Shown one piece after another: positions 40,281 through 50,868 of a DNA stretch of 64,000 nucleotides (its first letter is position 1; every line of letters starts with the position of its first letter). The position numbers were made by a program, and so were the translations under genes. Source of the DNA: Picochlorum sp. 'celeri' (taxonomy: Eukaryota; Chlorophyta; Trebouxiophyceae). A model generated the notes under the pieces. That model did no database searches and was not told the origin of the DNA. It was given only the letters and a program-made list of their open reading frames with translations. Location: assembly GCA_010909725.1 (NCBI GenBank), contig JAACMV010000030.1:62001-126000 (forward strand). The letters are read 5' to 3'.

Positions 40281-42218
40281 ATGTTTTTTAGAGGAGGTGG
40301 AGAAGGGAGGTCGCTCGAGGAAGGGATACACCGCGGGGACCACGCTGCATATGTGCCAGATCACTCCACCATGGACTCTGGGTGGGCACCCCAACCCAGA
40401 GCCCTCTCTATTCGAAGGCTTGCGACAAATCTCCCGACCAGAAGAAAGAGGAGGGGATCGAAGGATCACGAGGTGGAAAATCAGAGTATGCCCAAGAACA
40501 AATGGCAGCTGGTCCCATGGACTGCGGTTGTTGGAGTAATTGTGATGATCATCGGTCTGCTTATGTTTGTGATAAGCGGTAGTTTTGGGCATCACTATTC
40601 TCGTATGATATTTAATGGGCTGCAGTCGTCGTTTTCGTCGAAGAAATTGTTCAGTGCTTTATTCATTGCCGCTCAGGTTGTGTCTGGAGTTTTTGTTATT
40701 CTGTCCATAGTTTCCATCTACGTGCTCTTCAAGCAGGAGATGAAGATGGAGTGGAGGAGGTTGGGGATGGTAAAAGGGTCGGATAATATGCATGAAATTC
40801 CTGGCCTTCGAGGGTGGACATCCAAGAGGATGTTACAATTCATCATAGGGTTATCTTTTGTGTTCACACTGGCTGCCTGCTGGTATGTGGTCACGATTGT
40901 CGGTGCAGCAACGTTGGTTATCGTGTATAACGAGTTGGAGATCTCAACATCTCCGTATAACATAACAGAGTCATATCCCGACGCGGCATTGGATGCTGGT
41001 GTGATAGAGAGAGAGGTTGATGCACTCATTGTTGAGTTTCAGAATACGCTGAATGCTTCTCAGTTCAATCTCGAGGAGGTAGAGAGGATCTTGTGCCCAG
41101 CAATATCATGCGTTGACTTTTCTTCAATATCATATGTTGCGACAGAGGAATGTGTTTGTGATCCAGCGACCTTGGAGTCGGTGAGCAATTGGGCACATGA
41201 GGCCAAATCTTCATATATTGCAGCACTAGTTGCTGCATGCTTGATGTTTCTGTCCGCATCAGCCCTTGGATTACGATGCATGATTGCTGGAGCAACAATA
41301 AGGGTGAGGTTGCAGCATTGGGAGTATATGCAACCTGTTTTAGTCGCATCAGAAGGGCGACCAATTGATCAGCGGCATGAGAGGACACAGAGTCAGTCAA
41401 GTGATCTCGGAGGCCTTCGGCCTCAAAAGCCCAAGTTTGTTCAGACGCCCGAAGGAGTTATTGTAGGCGACGGTGGATTAGATGTTGAGCAGATGCATGT
41501 GGATTTTGAACGCTTGTTCCCTACAACCGAGCAAGAGGATATCATTGAGCACATGCCTATTGATAAGGGCAGGGGCAGGGCGCACATTGATGATGATGTT
41601 GATCATGATATTGAGCGTGGATTGGGTGGTACTGTTGATCGTGATCCTGTTGTCGAGTATGAATCCAGACATTCGGGCTATAGTAAGATGCAAAGTAGTA
41701 CGATGAGTGAGTCTGTGTCCATGAATAACATAGGGGACATTGTGTCTGAAGGTACATCTTCATCGATTGCACGCGTTCCTGGACAAGTTGACTTTCAATT
41801 TGATCATCATATACAAGAAGACTCACTCAAAGGTGAGGGTTCTAGAAATAATGTGCGGCTTTTGAATATGGAAAAAAGTGTGATGGACGGAACAACGAAG
41901 AGAAAGGCATCGTTATACCAAAGCAGGCGCGGTGATGTGATGAATGACATGGTGGTGTCCAAGGCACTGTTCACGTCCAAGGAGGATACGGCAACCAAGA
42001 AGAACAACAAGAGGCGAACAATCGTACATGCATATGAATCCAATGCGTCTCCACTGAAGACGATAGTGCACAGTTGGAAAAATTCTGTGACCTCAATACA
42101 AGGGTTGACAGAGGATATAGATGACACGTCTGATGGAACCAATAGCACAGGAAAGTCCAATCATTACAACCCTTTCCTTCGTTGGGAGAAGGGCGGATCA
42201 GATAGTTCCGAAGATTGA
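40281..42218 (+). CDS. Four-transmembrane protein with cysteine-rich loop and long disordered tail
   Basis: 645 residues from the first ATG in frame. Four hydrophobic segments at about residues 75-97, 118-145, 187-220 and 312-335. The loop between the last two is about 90 residues with NITE and NASQ glycosylation sites and four cysteines (ILCPAISCVDF, EECVCD). This arrangement resembles tetraspanins, but no CCG motif is present, so the family is not assigned. The C-terminal 300 residues are hydrophilic, rich in Ser, Asp and His. The stretch about 440-500 has alternating Asp/His (HIDDDVDHDIERG). The start could instead be a spliced upstream exon at 40165. Confidence 0.7.
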   Translation: MFFRGGGEGRSLEEGIHRGDHAAYVPDHSTMDSGWAPQPRALSIRRLATNLPTRRKRRGSKDHEVENQSMPKNKWQLVPWTAVVGVIVMIIGLLMFVISGSFGHHYSRMIFNGLQSSFSSKKLFSALFIAAQVVSGVFVILSIVSIYVLFKQEMKMEWRRLGMVKGSDNMHEIPGLRGWTSKRMLQFIIGLSFVFTLAACWYVVTIVGAATLVIVYNELEISTSPYNITESYPDAALDAGVIEREVDALIVEFQNTLNASQFNLEEVERILCPAISCVDFSSISYVATEECVCDPATLESVSNWAHEAKSSYIAALVAACLMFLSASALGLRCMIAGATIRVRLQHWEYMQPVLVASEGRPIDQRHERTQSQSSDLGGLRPQKPKFVQTPEGVIVGDGGLDVEQMHVDFERLFPTTEQEDIIEHMPIDKGRGRAHIDDDVDHDIERGLGGTVDRDPVVEYESRHSGYSKMQSSTMSESVSMNNIGDIVSEGTSSSIARVPGQVDFQFDHHIQEDSLKGEGSRNNVRLLNMEKSVMDGTTKRKASLYQSRRGDVMNDMVVSKALFTSKEDTATKKNNKRRTIVHAYESNASPLKTIVHSWKNSVTSIQGLTEDIDDTSDGTNSTGKSNHYNPFLRWEKGGSDSSED

Positions 42219-42271
42219 ATCTATTTGTACTATGATACTATTGCTGAAAGAGAAATAAATAGTAATTATTA

Positions 42272-44620
42272 TCACAATTCGTCATGATTCATTTCCTCCT
42301 CAAAATCTGCTCCTGTATCCTCCTCGTCTGCATACTCATCATCTTCTTCCTCCTCCTCCTCCTCCTCTGCATATTCCGTTTCCAAAACCTCTGAAGCTTT
42401 CACATCCGCATCTTCGTACTTCTCATCATCACTAAGTCGGCTGTCATCGGGGTCCACCAGAGCACCATCATCCTGTAAACTCGAGTTTACTGCAAGTTGG
42501 TCTGATTCACAGAGATCAGGTATATACACCTCTATTGTATATAAGCATCTCGTCCCTTCATCAGTCGTCATGTGAAGGTGTGAATCTGGAGAGCACATGA
42601 AATATACAACGGATTTTCTATGAGATGGTCTGCCAGCATCGAATGCTTCATCATATTCATCTTCAACTGTGCACTCATTCCCATCAGTGTATTCTTGTAC
42701 AACGGCAGGTATCTCCCTTAATTCATATAATGCAGACTTTCTTTGTACAATGTCCCACTGAGGAGTAGATTTCAAATCTCCAAGGCTAATGACCCATTCT
42801 GGCTTGCCTTGTGGGGCCTCAACATGGTACTGTTGGACCGAGATCCCATAACACAACTGATAATTCCAGTATCCTTGGAACGAATAAATGCACCTATCAT
42901 TCAGAACCTCCCACAGTAAAGTTTGTGGATCTTTAGAATCTGGGTCGAGATGCGGTGGCTTCACCAGATCGGGGTAGCTTTTTGAGTCTGATGGCAGTGC
43001 AACAACTGCCTTTGAATGTGCAGACACCATACTGATTTCAGTTCCTCTGCTGGATTCCTCCTCCTTGTTTGACAGAGCAGAGGGTGTGAACATTTTGATA
43101 CTTATTGGACCAATAACACGCTGTATTTGCTCGGAGACACTGGCGAGAGAACTCGAATGATTCTTCAGAGTAGCTCCGAGAGACTCTTTGAGATTCACAT
43201 CATCTGATACAACAGCATGGGGGCATCCTTGTATCATATTCGAGGTCAAAATCTCCATGTATGCATCCTCTAACATCTGAGCATTCTTTGATGATAAATC
43301 AATAGGCAGCGCCTCCAACTCGGTCTTCTCGCACACCCCACAAGCCAGCCTGCATTGTCCGGTTTTTGCTGTGCCCACCATGTATTTTGGGTTGGCACTA
43401 CATTCTCCTTTCCTGGCCCAATAGTCGCATAACGGGTGATAATTGACGCACATTCTGTTTACTCTAGGGGGTATATTTCTATCATGATCATGATCATCAT
43501 CTGCTGCAAAGTCTGAATCGGAGCCCATTCCGCTAAAATCAATGGCACGGCCCGCCACCCTGGCATATGATCTTTGTGCTCCCAGTAGCGCATTGCGCCA
43601 ATTCTCGTTCCGCAAAACCTGAGAACACGATGCTTTAATCGTATCGACCTCCATTTGAAGTAAATGCTGCGAATGTCGCGTCAACATCACCAAATAATAT
43701 TCCTGCTCCTGCTCTGACTTCTTGAGAGTCCCCTGAGGATTTGAGAATTCCCGTTTCAAGGAGTTTTTCAAAGCTCTGGGTTCTACGTGCACAACGTCAG
43801 CAATTTTCTCCACGTGCGCATCCAAAGACTCATTCAAAGTCAATATTGTACTAATCTGATGAAGAGTGTCTTCGTCAAGCCCATCCAACAGCCCTCCAAA
43901 CGAATCACTCAGAGAGGAACTCTCCCGAACAATCACAATCTGCATGAGCGAATTATCCTTCAGAACCGCCACAGGGACCTCTACTTTGCACACATCTGCC
44001 CCGATATCCATCAGCTCTTTGTCGGTGATTTCTCTCCCGCTCAGGAGCGTCCAATTCCCTAAAATTGGCCAAAGAATGGTGTTCAATGCTTGCTGCACAT
44101 CACAATCAACCAAATCCGACACGAGCTTCCCATCATTCAAAATCGTATCCAACACAAGTCCTATATCCTGATTCTGACCCACAACACCCATCCGAATATC
44201 GACCACAGGGTTGCTCTCCGTCACCTCGTGGTCTTTTTCTTTTCCAGCAGCAACATCCTCAGGGGATCTTCCATCCCTCAACAGAAACTCCACCACATCA
44301 TCATACCCCCCTCCCAGCATCGTACTCTCAAATGACCCACCCTCAAGAGACTGCACATAATCTACAAGGTACTGAGAACGCCCGTCTCCCGTCTCTTGCT
44401 GTGACGCACTCTCTTGAAAAGGTTTGGAAAACAGCATTGCTCTATAAGGAAACTCGAGAGTATATTCCGACCAACGGCTCTTTGTCCATAACAATTCATC
44501 ATAAAATCTCCCTTTCTCTCCTCGAACTGGCTGAAAGACGCACAGCAAGAGGACATGTAACCACACCACTGCAGTCAAGCTCATCCTCCTCTCCTCTCTC
44601 GAGAAGCGAGTCATCACCAT
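42272..44620 (-). CDS. OS9: OS-9-type ER lectin with ShKT domain and HDEL retrieval signal
   Basis: 782 residues, no intron. Signal peptide about 13-36 (SLTAVVWLHVLLLCVFQPVR). The MRH lectin domain lies in the last third: CIYSFQGYWNYQLCYGISVQ, YTDGNECTVEDE, YFMCSPDSHLHMTTDEGTR, CLYTIEVYIPDLC. An acidic Glu/Asp-rich tail ends NHDEL, an ER retrieval signal. OS-9 and XTP3-B read trimmed mannose on misfolded glycoproteins and hand them to ERAD ligases. A ShKT-type six-cysteine module (MCVNYHPLCDYWARKGEC, then CRLACGVC) sits at about residues 395-435, which is not part of known OS-9 proteins. It is a common algal extracellular module, not evidence of a toxin. Confidence 0.85.
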   Translation of the reverse strand: MVMTRFSREERRMSLTAVVWLHVLLLCVFQPVRGEKGRFYDELLWTKSRWSEYTLEFPYRAMLFSKPFQESASQQETGDGRSQYLVDYVQSLEGGSFESTMLGGGYDDVVEFLLRDGRSPEDVAAGKEKDHEVTESNPVVDIRMGVVGQNQDIGLVLDTILNDGKLVSDLVDCDVQQALNTILWPILGNWTLLSGREITDKELMDIGADVCKVEVPVAVLKDNSLMQIVIVRESSSLSDSFGGLLDGLDEDTLHQISTILTLNESLDAHVEKIADVVHVEPRALKNSLKREFSNPQGTLKKSEQEQEYYLVMLTRHSQHLLQMEVDTIKASCSQVLRNENWRNALLGAQRSYARVAGRAIDFSGMGSDSDFAADDDHDHDRNIPPRVNRMCVNYHPLCDYWARKGECSANPKYMVGTAKTGQCRLACGVCEKTELEALPIDLSSKNAQMLEDAYMEILTSNMIQGCPHAVVSDDVNLKESLGATLKNHSSSLASVSEQIQRVIGPISIKMFTPSALSNKEEESSRGTEISMVSAHSKAVVALPSDSKSYPDLVKPPHLDPDSKDPQTLLWEVLNDRCIYSFQGYWNYQLCYGISVQQYHVEAPQGKPEWVISLGDLKSTPQWDIVQRKSALYELREIPAVVQEYTDGNECTVEDEYDEAFDAGRPSHRKSVVYFMCSPDSHLHMTTDEGTRCLYTIEVYIPDLCESDQLAVNSSLQDDGALVDPDDSRLSDDEKYEDADVKASEVLETEYAEEEEEEEEDDEYADEEDTGADFEEEMNHDEL

Positions 44621-44884
44621 CCTCTGCTATTACAATATCAAAAAAGTAAATCCTCAAACCATATGAGGAATGAATGAATCCATCCTAGTCTTATACCACT
44701 GGTATGATCGATTCCAATAGAAATTCCTTACTTGAGTATATTAAAAAATGTGTCATCATCCTATTTACTCGATAGACATACTCGTATTTATTCTTTAAAA
44801 CAAAATCGATTCCATAAAGTAAAGAAAAGGAAAGGAAAACGACGTAGCATTAGCGAGACCCCGCCTGCTTTGGGTGGTTTGTGA

Positions 44885-45643
44885 ATGAAGCACTCGTTTT
44901 CTTCAAAGCATAGAAAAATGTTACAACCTCAGAATCCAGTGAACGGAAGGCTCAGAGACGTACCATTCTTGGTTTTAGTAGTACTTGTTTTGGTTTTATC
45001 CATTGCGTTGCTGTATAGTGGGAGTCAGGCAGGTCAAGGTGAAGGGAAGCAGCCTTCTTCCCAAGGTGACGCCCGGGTGCGAGTGGATTTCTATGGGGAA
45101 TCGCTTTGCCCTGACTGTAGACATATGGTATTAGATGTACTCAAGCCTATGATGGAGGATGGGTTTGGGGATGTGATGGACCTGAGGTACATTGCGTATG
45201 GAAAGGTGCAAAAGTCTGTAGGAGGAGAGCTGCACTGCCAGCATGGGGAATTGGAATGCTTGTATAATAGATATATCAATTGTGCGCAAGAGGAAGGCGA
45301 TCTATCGAAATGGATGGGTTATGTAGAATGTTTGGCACAGGACCTGGGCAAGCTTCGAAAGGGTACTGGGGTGAATGAATGCGCATCGTCTCATGGGTTA
45401 TCGGCAGATGCCCTACAAAAGTGTGCAGAGGGCGACAAGGGGGCTGCGTTGGAGGCTGATGCTGGAAAGGAAACGACATCTTTGAATCCAAAGTTGAATT
45501 TTGTCCCGTGGATTGTGGTGAATGGGGTCCCTATTGGTGCAGACTTTGAAAATCTGGATAGATATGTGTGTGCGGCGTTAGAGTCAGAGGATGCCAGACC
45601 CAAGGCATGTAGCTCATTGCCGAGGGGACTTGGGCATCAGTAA
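44885..45643 (+). CDS. GILT-family thiol reductase
   Basis: 252 residues. A basic N-terminus then one hydrophobic helix (VPFLVLVVLVLVLSIALLYS) make a signal anchor. The GILT domain has the CPDC active site (ESLCPDCRHMVLDVLKP), the family signature CQHGELECLYNRYINC, and NFVPWIVVNGVPIGADFENL. GILT enzymes reduce disulfides in acidic endosome/lysosome compartments; the plant and algal role is not established. Conserved Cys pairs later in the domain are present. Convergent with the PAP2 gene, 40 bases between stop codons. Confidence 0.9.
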   Translation: MKHSFSSKHRKMLQPQNPVNGRLRDVPFLVLVVLVLVLSIALLYSGSQAGQGEGKQPSSQGDARVRVDFYGESLCPDCRHMVLDVLKPMMEDGFGDVMDLRYIAYGKVQKSVGGELHCQHGELECLYNRYINCAQEEGDLSKWMGYVECLAQDLGKLRKGTGVNECASSHGLSADALQKCAEGDKGAALEADAGKETTSLNPKLNFVPWIVVNGVPIGADFENLDRYVCAALESEDARPKACSSLPRGLGHQ

Positions 45644-45683
45644 TATGTTGTTACCTAGTAAAGAATATATATTTTTTATTTTA

Positions 45684-46646
45684 TTATAGAGAGGGGTTTT
45701 GTCCGAGGGATATCTCCATCTCGTCCGCATCATACGAAGACGCATGCGTCTCATCAAAGATGTCCATGTAGTCATTGCATTGCTGTATGCTTTTGAAGAG
45801 AAACGCGACCGCCACACATGTGCCCAGAAAAGCTCCAGCTATAATATCACTTTCATGGTGTTTATGATCCATCACGCGAGATACTGCCACTCCCCATGCC
45901 CAGCCAATCTGACACAGGATCCAGAGAAACACAAGTTGTCTTCCACATCGATAGATGAGAGACCTCTTCCTGTGCTGTCCCCATCGGCATACCAAGATCC
46001 ACGCACAATAGCCACTCACAAATATACCCAGACCAAAGGCGGTACTCGCATGACCCGACGGAAAGCTCTTCATCCCGTCATTCATCTTGCTCTCTGACAA
46101 ATCAGATGTGCAGGCAGGATTGTCCGCAGCACTGAGACCAAACCCAGGTATACTCACAGGGTTATCAATCTCTGGTTGACACCGACTAAGCCAATCTGGT
46201 CTATACCGACCAACCAAATTCTTGGTGACCTCTGTGATTAACCCAGTCACCACGCCAGCACCCACAAAGTCTAGGAAGAATATTATACACACCCCAATCG
46301 CTTGTGTGACCCCAGAACTCTTCAGCCTGGCCAAAGAGTACTCCAGGATAACGAAACTTAGTAACAAAGAGAACAGGGGTACCAAAATGGCGACATAATA
46401 CGGAATCGTACTGTCGACTTGGTAGGAGAAGCTAATTGTTGCATCGTAAGTCACGAAAGAGGCTGTGCTAGGGTTTACAGTGGTTCCGACAATAATCAGA
46501 ACAATAATCTCAGATACCAAGACTATTAGAGAGTATAAATCCTGTACATTGTGTCAGCATTCAAACACATTAGTATTGAAGAAAGAAAGAACGCGGTTCA
46601 AGTCAACGCGTACCAGAGATTCTTTAAGAACAGAATACGACAACAT
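45684..46646 (-). CDS. PAP2-type lipid phosphate phosphatase
   Basis: Two exons, 46646-46614 (11 codons) and 46541-45684, with a 72-base intron; 296 residues. Six hydrophobic segments and the three PAP2 motifs: KNLVGRYRP, FPSGHAST, and SRVMDHKHHESDI, all catalytic residues present. The family dephosphorylates phosphatidic acid and related lipid phosphates at ER or plasma membrane. The ATG overlaps the TGA of the upstream ankyrin-kinase by one base (TGATG). The first exon is short and is supported only by the frame and splice sites (GTACGC donor, TGTACAG acceptor). Confidence 0.85.
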
Positions 46647-49600
46647 CACTCTTTACAGGTATACTTTTTAAATATAGTTTCAATCGCTCGCAGCTCAGAG
46701 TATACTTCATTCGTATCAGGTCGATCTTCTTTCCTCTGGGACCAACATGCCTTCATCAGGTTGATGTACAGTTCCAAGGCTCCGGAGGAACTAAAGTTTT
46801 CATTATCACGCTCATCACCAGGCAAGGATGTTGGGATTTTGGGTCGGTTGCCACCGTTGATCAGATTGTAGCACATTTCTATGGTTTGCGTTCGGAATGG
46901 AGGCTGGAAGGTCAGGAGTTCAAACAGCAGCATTCCGAATCCATACACATCGCTTGCTGGTGAAAACTCCACATCTGTCGAGTCTTGAAGAATTTCTGGT
47001 GCCAACCATCGTGGGTTGGTGGGAGCTGCCAGGTATGGCTGGGATGTGGAGTCTCTGGCGGCCCTGGTGAAGCCGAAATCTCCCACATATGCAGTCCATC
47101 TTTCATCAACAAAGCAGTTGGCTGCCTTCAAATCTCTGTGTATGACTGGCACGTCTTGATTGTGCATACACATCATGCCTTTGTTGATGTCTTTGGCAAG
47201 CTTGATCCTCCTGGACCAGCACAATTGTTTTGCTGCATCACTGTTTCTTGAGGCTTTCTGCAGGATGGTGACCAAGGATCCACGGTCGTAAAATGCAGAA
47301 ACAATGGCTGGTCCTTCATCCAATTCAGTGTATCCTCTAACACTCTGAATGTTGTCATGTCGCAGGCGACTCATGACCACGAGTTCGTCGATGAAGGCTT
47401 GTCTGCTCTGATCAAACTTTTCTGGTGAGGGAGTATTCCTCACACTGTTTTGCCTATTCTCCTGTTTCAAAATCTTAACTGCTACTCTATTCCCATGGAG
47501 CATACCCAAGAAAACGATACCAAACGATCCTTCTCCTAATTTGTGATTTTTATAAATCGTAAGGTGTTTGGGTTGAATGTACAGCGACCCGTGCTCTGTG
47601 TCTGATGATGACCTGGTAGGGCGCTGCTCAATGGGGGGCTGCTGTATGGGTTCTTTTCTACGTGCACTGCCCTGAGAATTGAGAATCCGTTGTTGGGTTG
47701 TCTGATCCAGTGCAATCTGGCCGAATGGACTGACGATATCTCCATTAGTTGGTGCACGGACGGCGCGAATTTTTCTAGAACCTGCTTCAACCACATTTGA
47801 GTGCTCACGCAGAGGAGGATCTGGAGCTTGCATTTGGACTGGGGATGTCATCAACGACATGGAGTCCGACTCCTCATCTAATTCCACAAAACTCTGTTCA
47901 GATTCAGTATCTGATCCATGGTCCATGTCTATCAGATCAGGAGCATTGACGCTGGTGGGATAGACCAATCGATTCCCACTGGCTTCAGCCACCTGCTCTG
48001 GGGTCTCACCCAGATTGTTCAATTCAGACAGACTCGCCCCATGTTGGAGAAGAAGGGTGACAATGGCTCTGCTATTTGTTGGAGATCCCCAGAGTGCAAC
48101 TAAATGAAGCGGAGTATTTCCTCCGTATCTTTGCCTCTCATTGGGATCTGCACCAGCTTCGAGCAGAGCCTTGACAGCATCATATTGAAGTTCGCACACC
48201 GCCTCATGAAGGGGTGTATTGCCCTTCTCATTCACCACAGAGGTCGATAAGTAGCACTCGTCCAAAATCAACTTGACAATATCCACCCATCCTTCACGAG
48301 AGGCGATATGAAGGGGGGTGTCTCCATCTGATGTCGTGTCATAGACCAAGTTGAGGTCATGATTGAGCAGGATACGGACACATTGCAGTTTACCTGCTTT
48401 GCACGCAATGTGGATACATTGTTCCCCCACATCATTCACCTCCCCTACCGGAACATAACCTTGGATTAACCACTTGAGAATATCCGCATGACCACCTCGA
48501 GCAGCCACGTGGGCAGCACTCAATCCAGCAAAATCTTTGACATGGGCGACATCAACACCTGCCTGCTGAATCTGCTGGACTGCTTCCTGGACACCCAACA
48601 AACTCCCACTCTCTACAGCCCTGAACAACAAGCATTCTGTTATCAAGTTGAAAATCGATCTGTCATATTGTCTCGCGATCGAGAGCGGGGTTCGCTGGCG
48701 ATTGTCTAGAGCAAGTGGGTTTCCACCACATTCCAAAAGATGCCTCATCACCATCTGGTTGGAACCTGAGGCAGCCCAGTGCAAAGGTGTTTTGCCCCTA
48801 TCATCTTTTGCATTTGCATTTGATCCCCGTAGAAGCAATATATATATCAAATGCTCGTGCGATTTGATTGCTGCATGATGCAATGCTGTCAAACCGCCAG
48901 AATCTCTCGAGGTCAACACTGTCACCTCTGGTCGCAATGACATATTATACTCCGCCTGGATCATTTTATAGATAACCTCCTCCCTTCCATATCTGGCAGC
49001 CAAATGAACTGGTGCGAAACCTGCCGAATTCTTGGTCTCCACAGCAACACGATAGGCATCAGGAGATGACTGCAACAGACATTCAACAATTGCATCATGC
49101 CCTCCTGCTGCGGCAAGATGCAATGGAGTATCCCCACCATCATTCTGTTGACACGATACATCTTCAATATCAAATGCAGATGAATTGATCAAGCTTTGGA
49201 TCACAGAAAGATGCCCCTTTCGTGCAGCAAGGTGAGCTGGAGAGTCTCCATAGGCATCCAAACAGGACAAAGACTTTTCCGAACTGTACCGCAGCGCCAA
49301 CTCCACCGAGTCCTCCATTCCAGAATGCGCAGCAGATAAAAGCATGGCATCGCCCAGATACTTGGCCACCTTTGTGTTCCCAGAATGAGAGGCAGTCTGC
49401 GCCGCAGTCTCACCAGACGTGTTCTGTACCATGGCAGTTTCAGGAGACATCGCTACAAGCTTGCGCACAATATGCAAATCCTCATCACTGCACCGTGCAG
49501 CTGTATGTATCGGAAGATCTCCAAACCCGTCAGCATATTGCAGGCTATCCTTGTGCGTTTCAAGTATCTTGTCAACATACTCCCACATGCTATTCTGTAT

Positions 49601-50264
49601 CATCACATTCAGCGGCGTGCACTGATGAGCCCCAAGGAGCGATAAATCAATCCCATCAAAATCTAGTAAACTATCCAAAATTCGGCCGCGCTCCCGAGTC
49701 CGCTCAGATGCAAATAGTATGACAGCAAGGTGAATAGGAGCATCCCCTTCCAGATCCTTAATATTCACATTGATACCCTTCACATTCAATAAACTGGCAC
49801 AGCAATCATAAGATCCAGACCGAACAGCCAAATGAAGGGCGGTAAAGCCCCTCCCATCCACTGCATTGATGAACTGACAGCGTCTCTCAACCAACCCAGT
49901 AATCAATTGCTCCATAATCACCAATAATCCATTCTCAGCCGCGATATGCAACGGCGTTTTCCCTTCTTCATCCACGACCTCCAAAGATATCTCAGTCGCA
50001 ATCAATCGATCCAGTTCGATGTATGCATCATTCGGATGATCAATACCCATTCGAACAGCCCGGTGCACTTCCAGCCCATCCCCCACCTGTCCCACATCCC
50101 CAAACAGTTGGCTATTCCCCGCATACTCGGATATAAAAATATTTTCACCCTGATCTCCTACTGTTTGAGAAGGTTTTGAACTACAGAATATACATATCAC
50201 TCAAGTATCAGCACATTAAGAAAAGCTCGAAGAAGGCTCTCATGACCCACCTGAAACAACCCAT
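46646..50264 (-). CDS. Ankyrin-repeat TKL protein kinase with acylated N-terminus
   Basis: Two exons, 50264-50251 (14 bases) and 50180-46646, with a 70-base intron; 1182 residues. Splicing yields MGCFSSKPSQ, a strong N-myristoylation plus palmitoylation signal. About 20 ankyrin repeats span residues 60-770 (for example GNTPLHEAVCELQYDAVKAL). A disordered linker follows, then a kinase domain (about 885-1175): GEGSFGIVFLG, VAVKILKQ, IHRDLKAANCF, DFGFTRAAR and APEILQDSTD. The HRDLKAAN form is characteristic of TKL/tyrosine-like kinases. It could act at membranes as a sensor kinase; ligands unknown. The stop codon overlaps the PAP2 start. Confidence 0.88.
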
Positions 50265-50868
50265 TCCTATTTCATACCAGACACCCTAAACCTCACTATA
50301 ATTTTCATACAATAGACCATGGTGCCATCGTTTGCTACTAGCAGCCGCGTACTCTTGTGACAGACACGTATGGAGTTCAAAGAATCACGTTGCACGAGAC
50401 AATCAACGGGCAAGATCTATTCAATATCCATAGTCGCATCTCTCATGAGATGCAATTTCTGAAAGAATACGTATGTATCCGGCATTGGCTTTCCAACCAA
50501 TAAAAAAGAAAAGGACCAATGTAGTATTCAAAGGATCTCCGGTCAAAGGCATGACACGATGGGGTATGTACCACTTGTACCATCGCACTCGTCCGTTGAT
50601 GGTGACAGTCCATCAACAATACGAATCTACAGCCTGGGTTGCGCTCGATGCTTCCTAGACAGCCTACTGACTGATGGCACCCAGAAATAGAAGCGCTACC
50701 ATAGGGCACGTGTGCACCCGTTTACAATAGAAAGAATTAATTGCTTCGTACAGGAGCACCATCTGCGTATTATTAGAATCGTGAACAGAGTCGTACGTAG
50801 GGTGTAGCCGCGATCTTTCCGCTCCCGATCGTTCTCATCTGCAGGGTTACGTGTCACTAGAAGCAACA
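50265..50868. other. Divergent intergenic region with possible small exons
   Basis: 604 bases between the ankyrin-kinase and GMD starts. Coding-like plus-strand frames occur: one open from about 50333 (THETINGQDLF-like text, ending near 50503), preceded by a CTACTAG acceptor-like site, and one at 50473-50658 starting inside a GTATGT. They do not join in frame by any splice I could find. Confidence 0.35.
50473..50658 (+). CDS. Possible 61-residue protein
   Basis: Starts MYPALAFQPIKKKRTNVVFK and contains GMTRWGMYHLYHRTRPLMVT. It is basic and mildly hydrophobic. The text looks coding but there is no recognised family and its ATG sits within a potential GTATGT donor. Low confidence. Confidence 0.25.
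   Translation: MYPALAFQPIKKKRTNVVFKGSPVKGMTRWGMYHLYHRTRPLMVTVHQQYESTAWVALDAS

Noticed and set aside
43300..43460. ShKT-like cysteine module as a toxin gene
   Set aside because: It is a single module inside a long ER lectin with MRH and HDEL; ShKT modules are common in non-toxic algal and animal proteins.
49222..49722. Plus-strand frame of 166 residues
   Set aside because: Antisense to the ankyrin repeats of the kinase gene, which continue without break on the minus strand.
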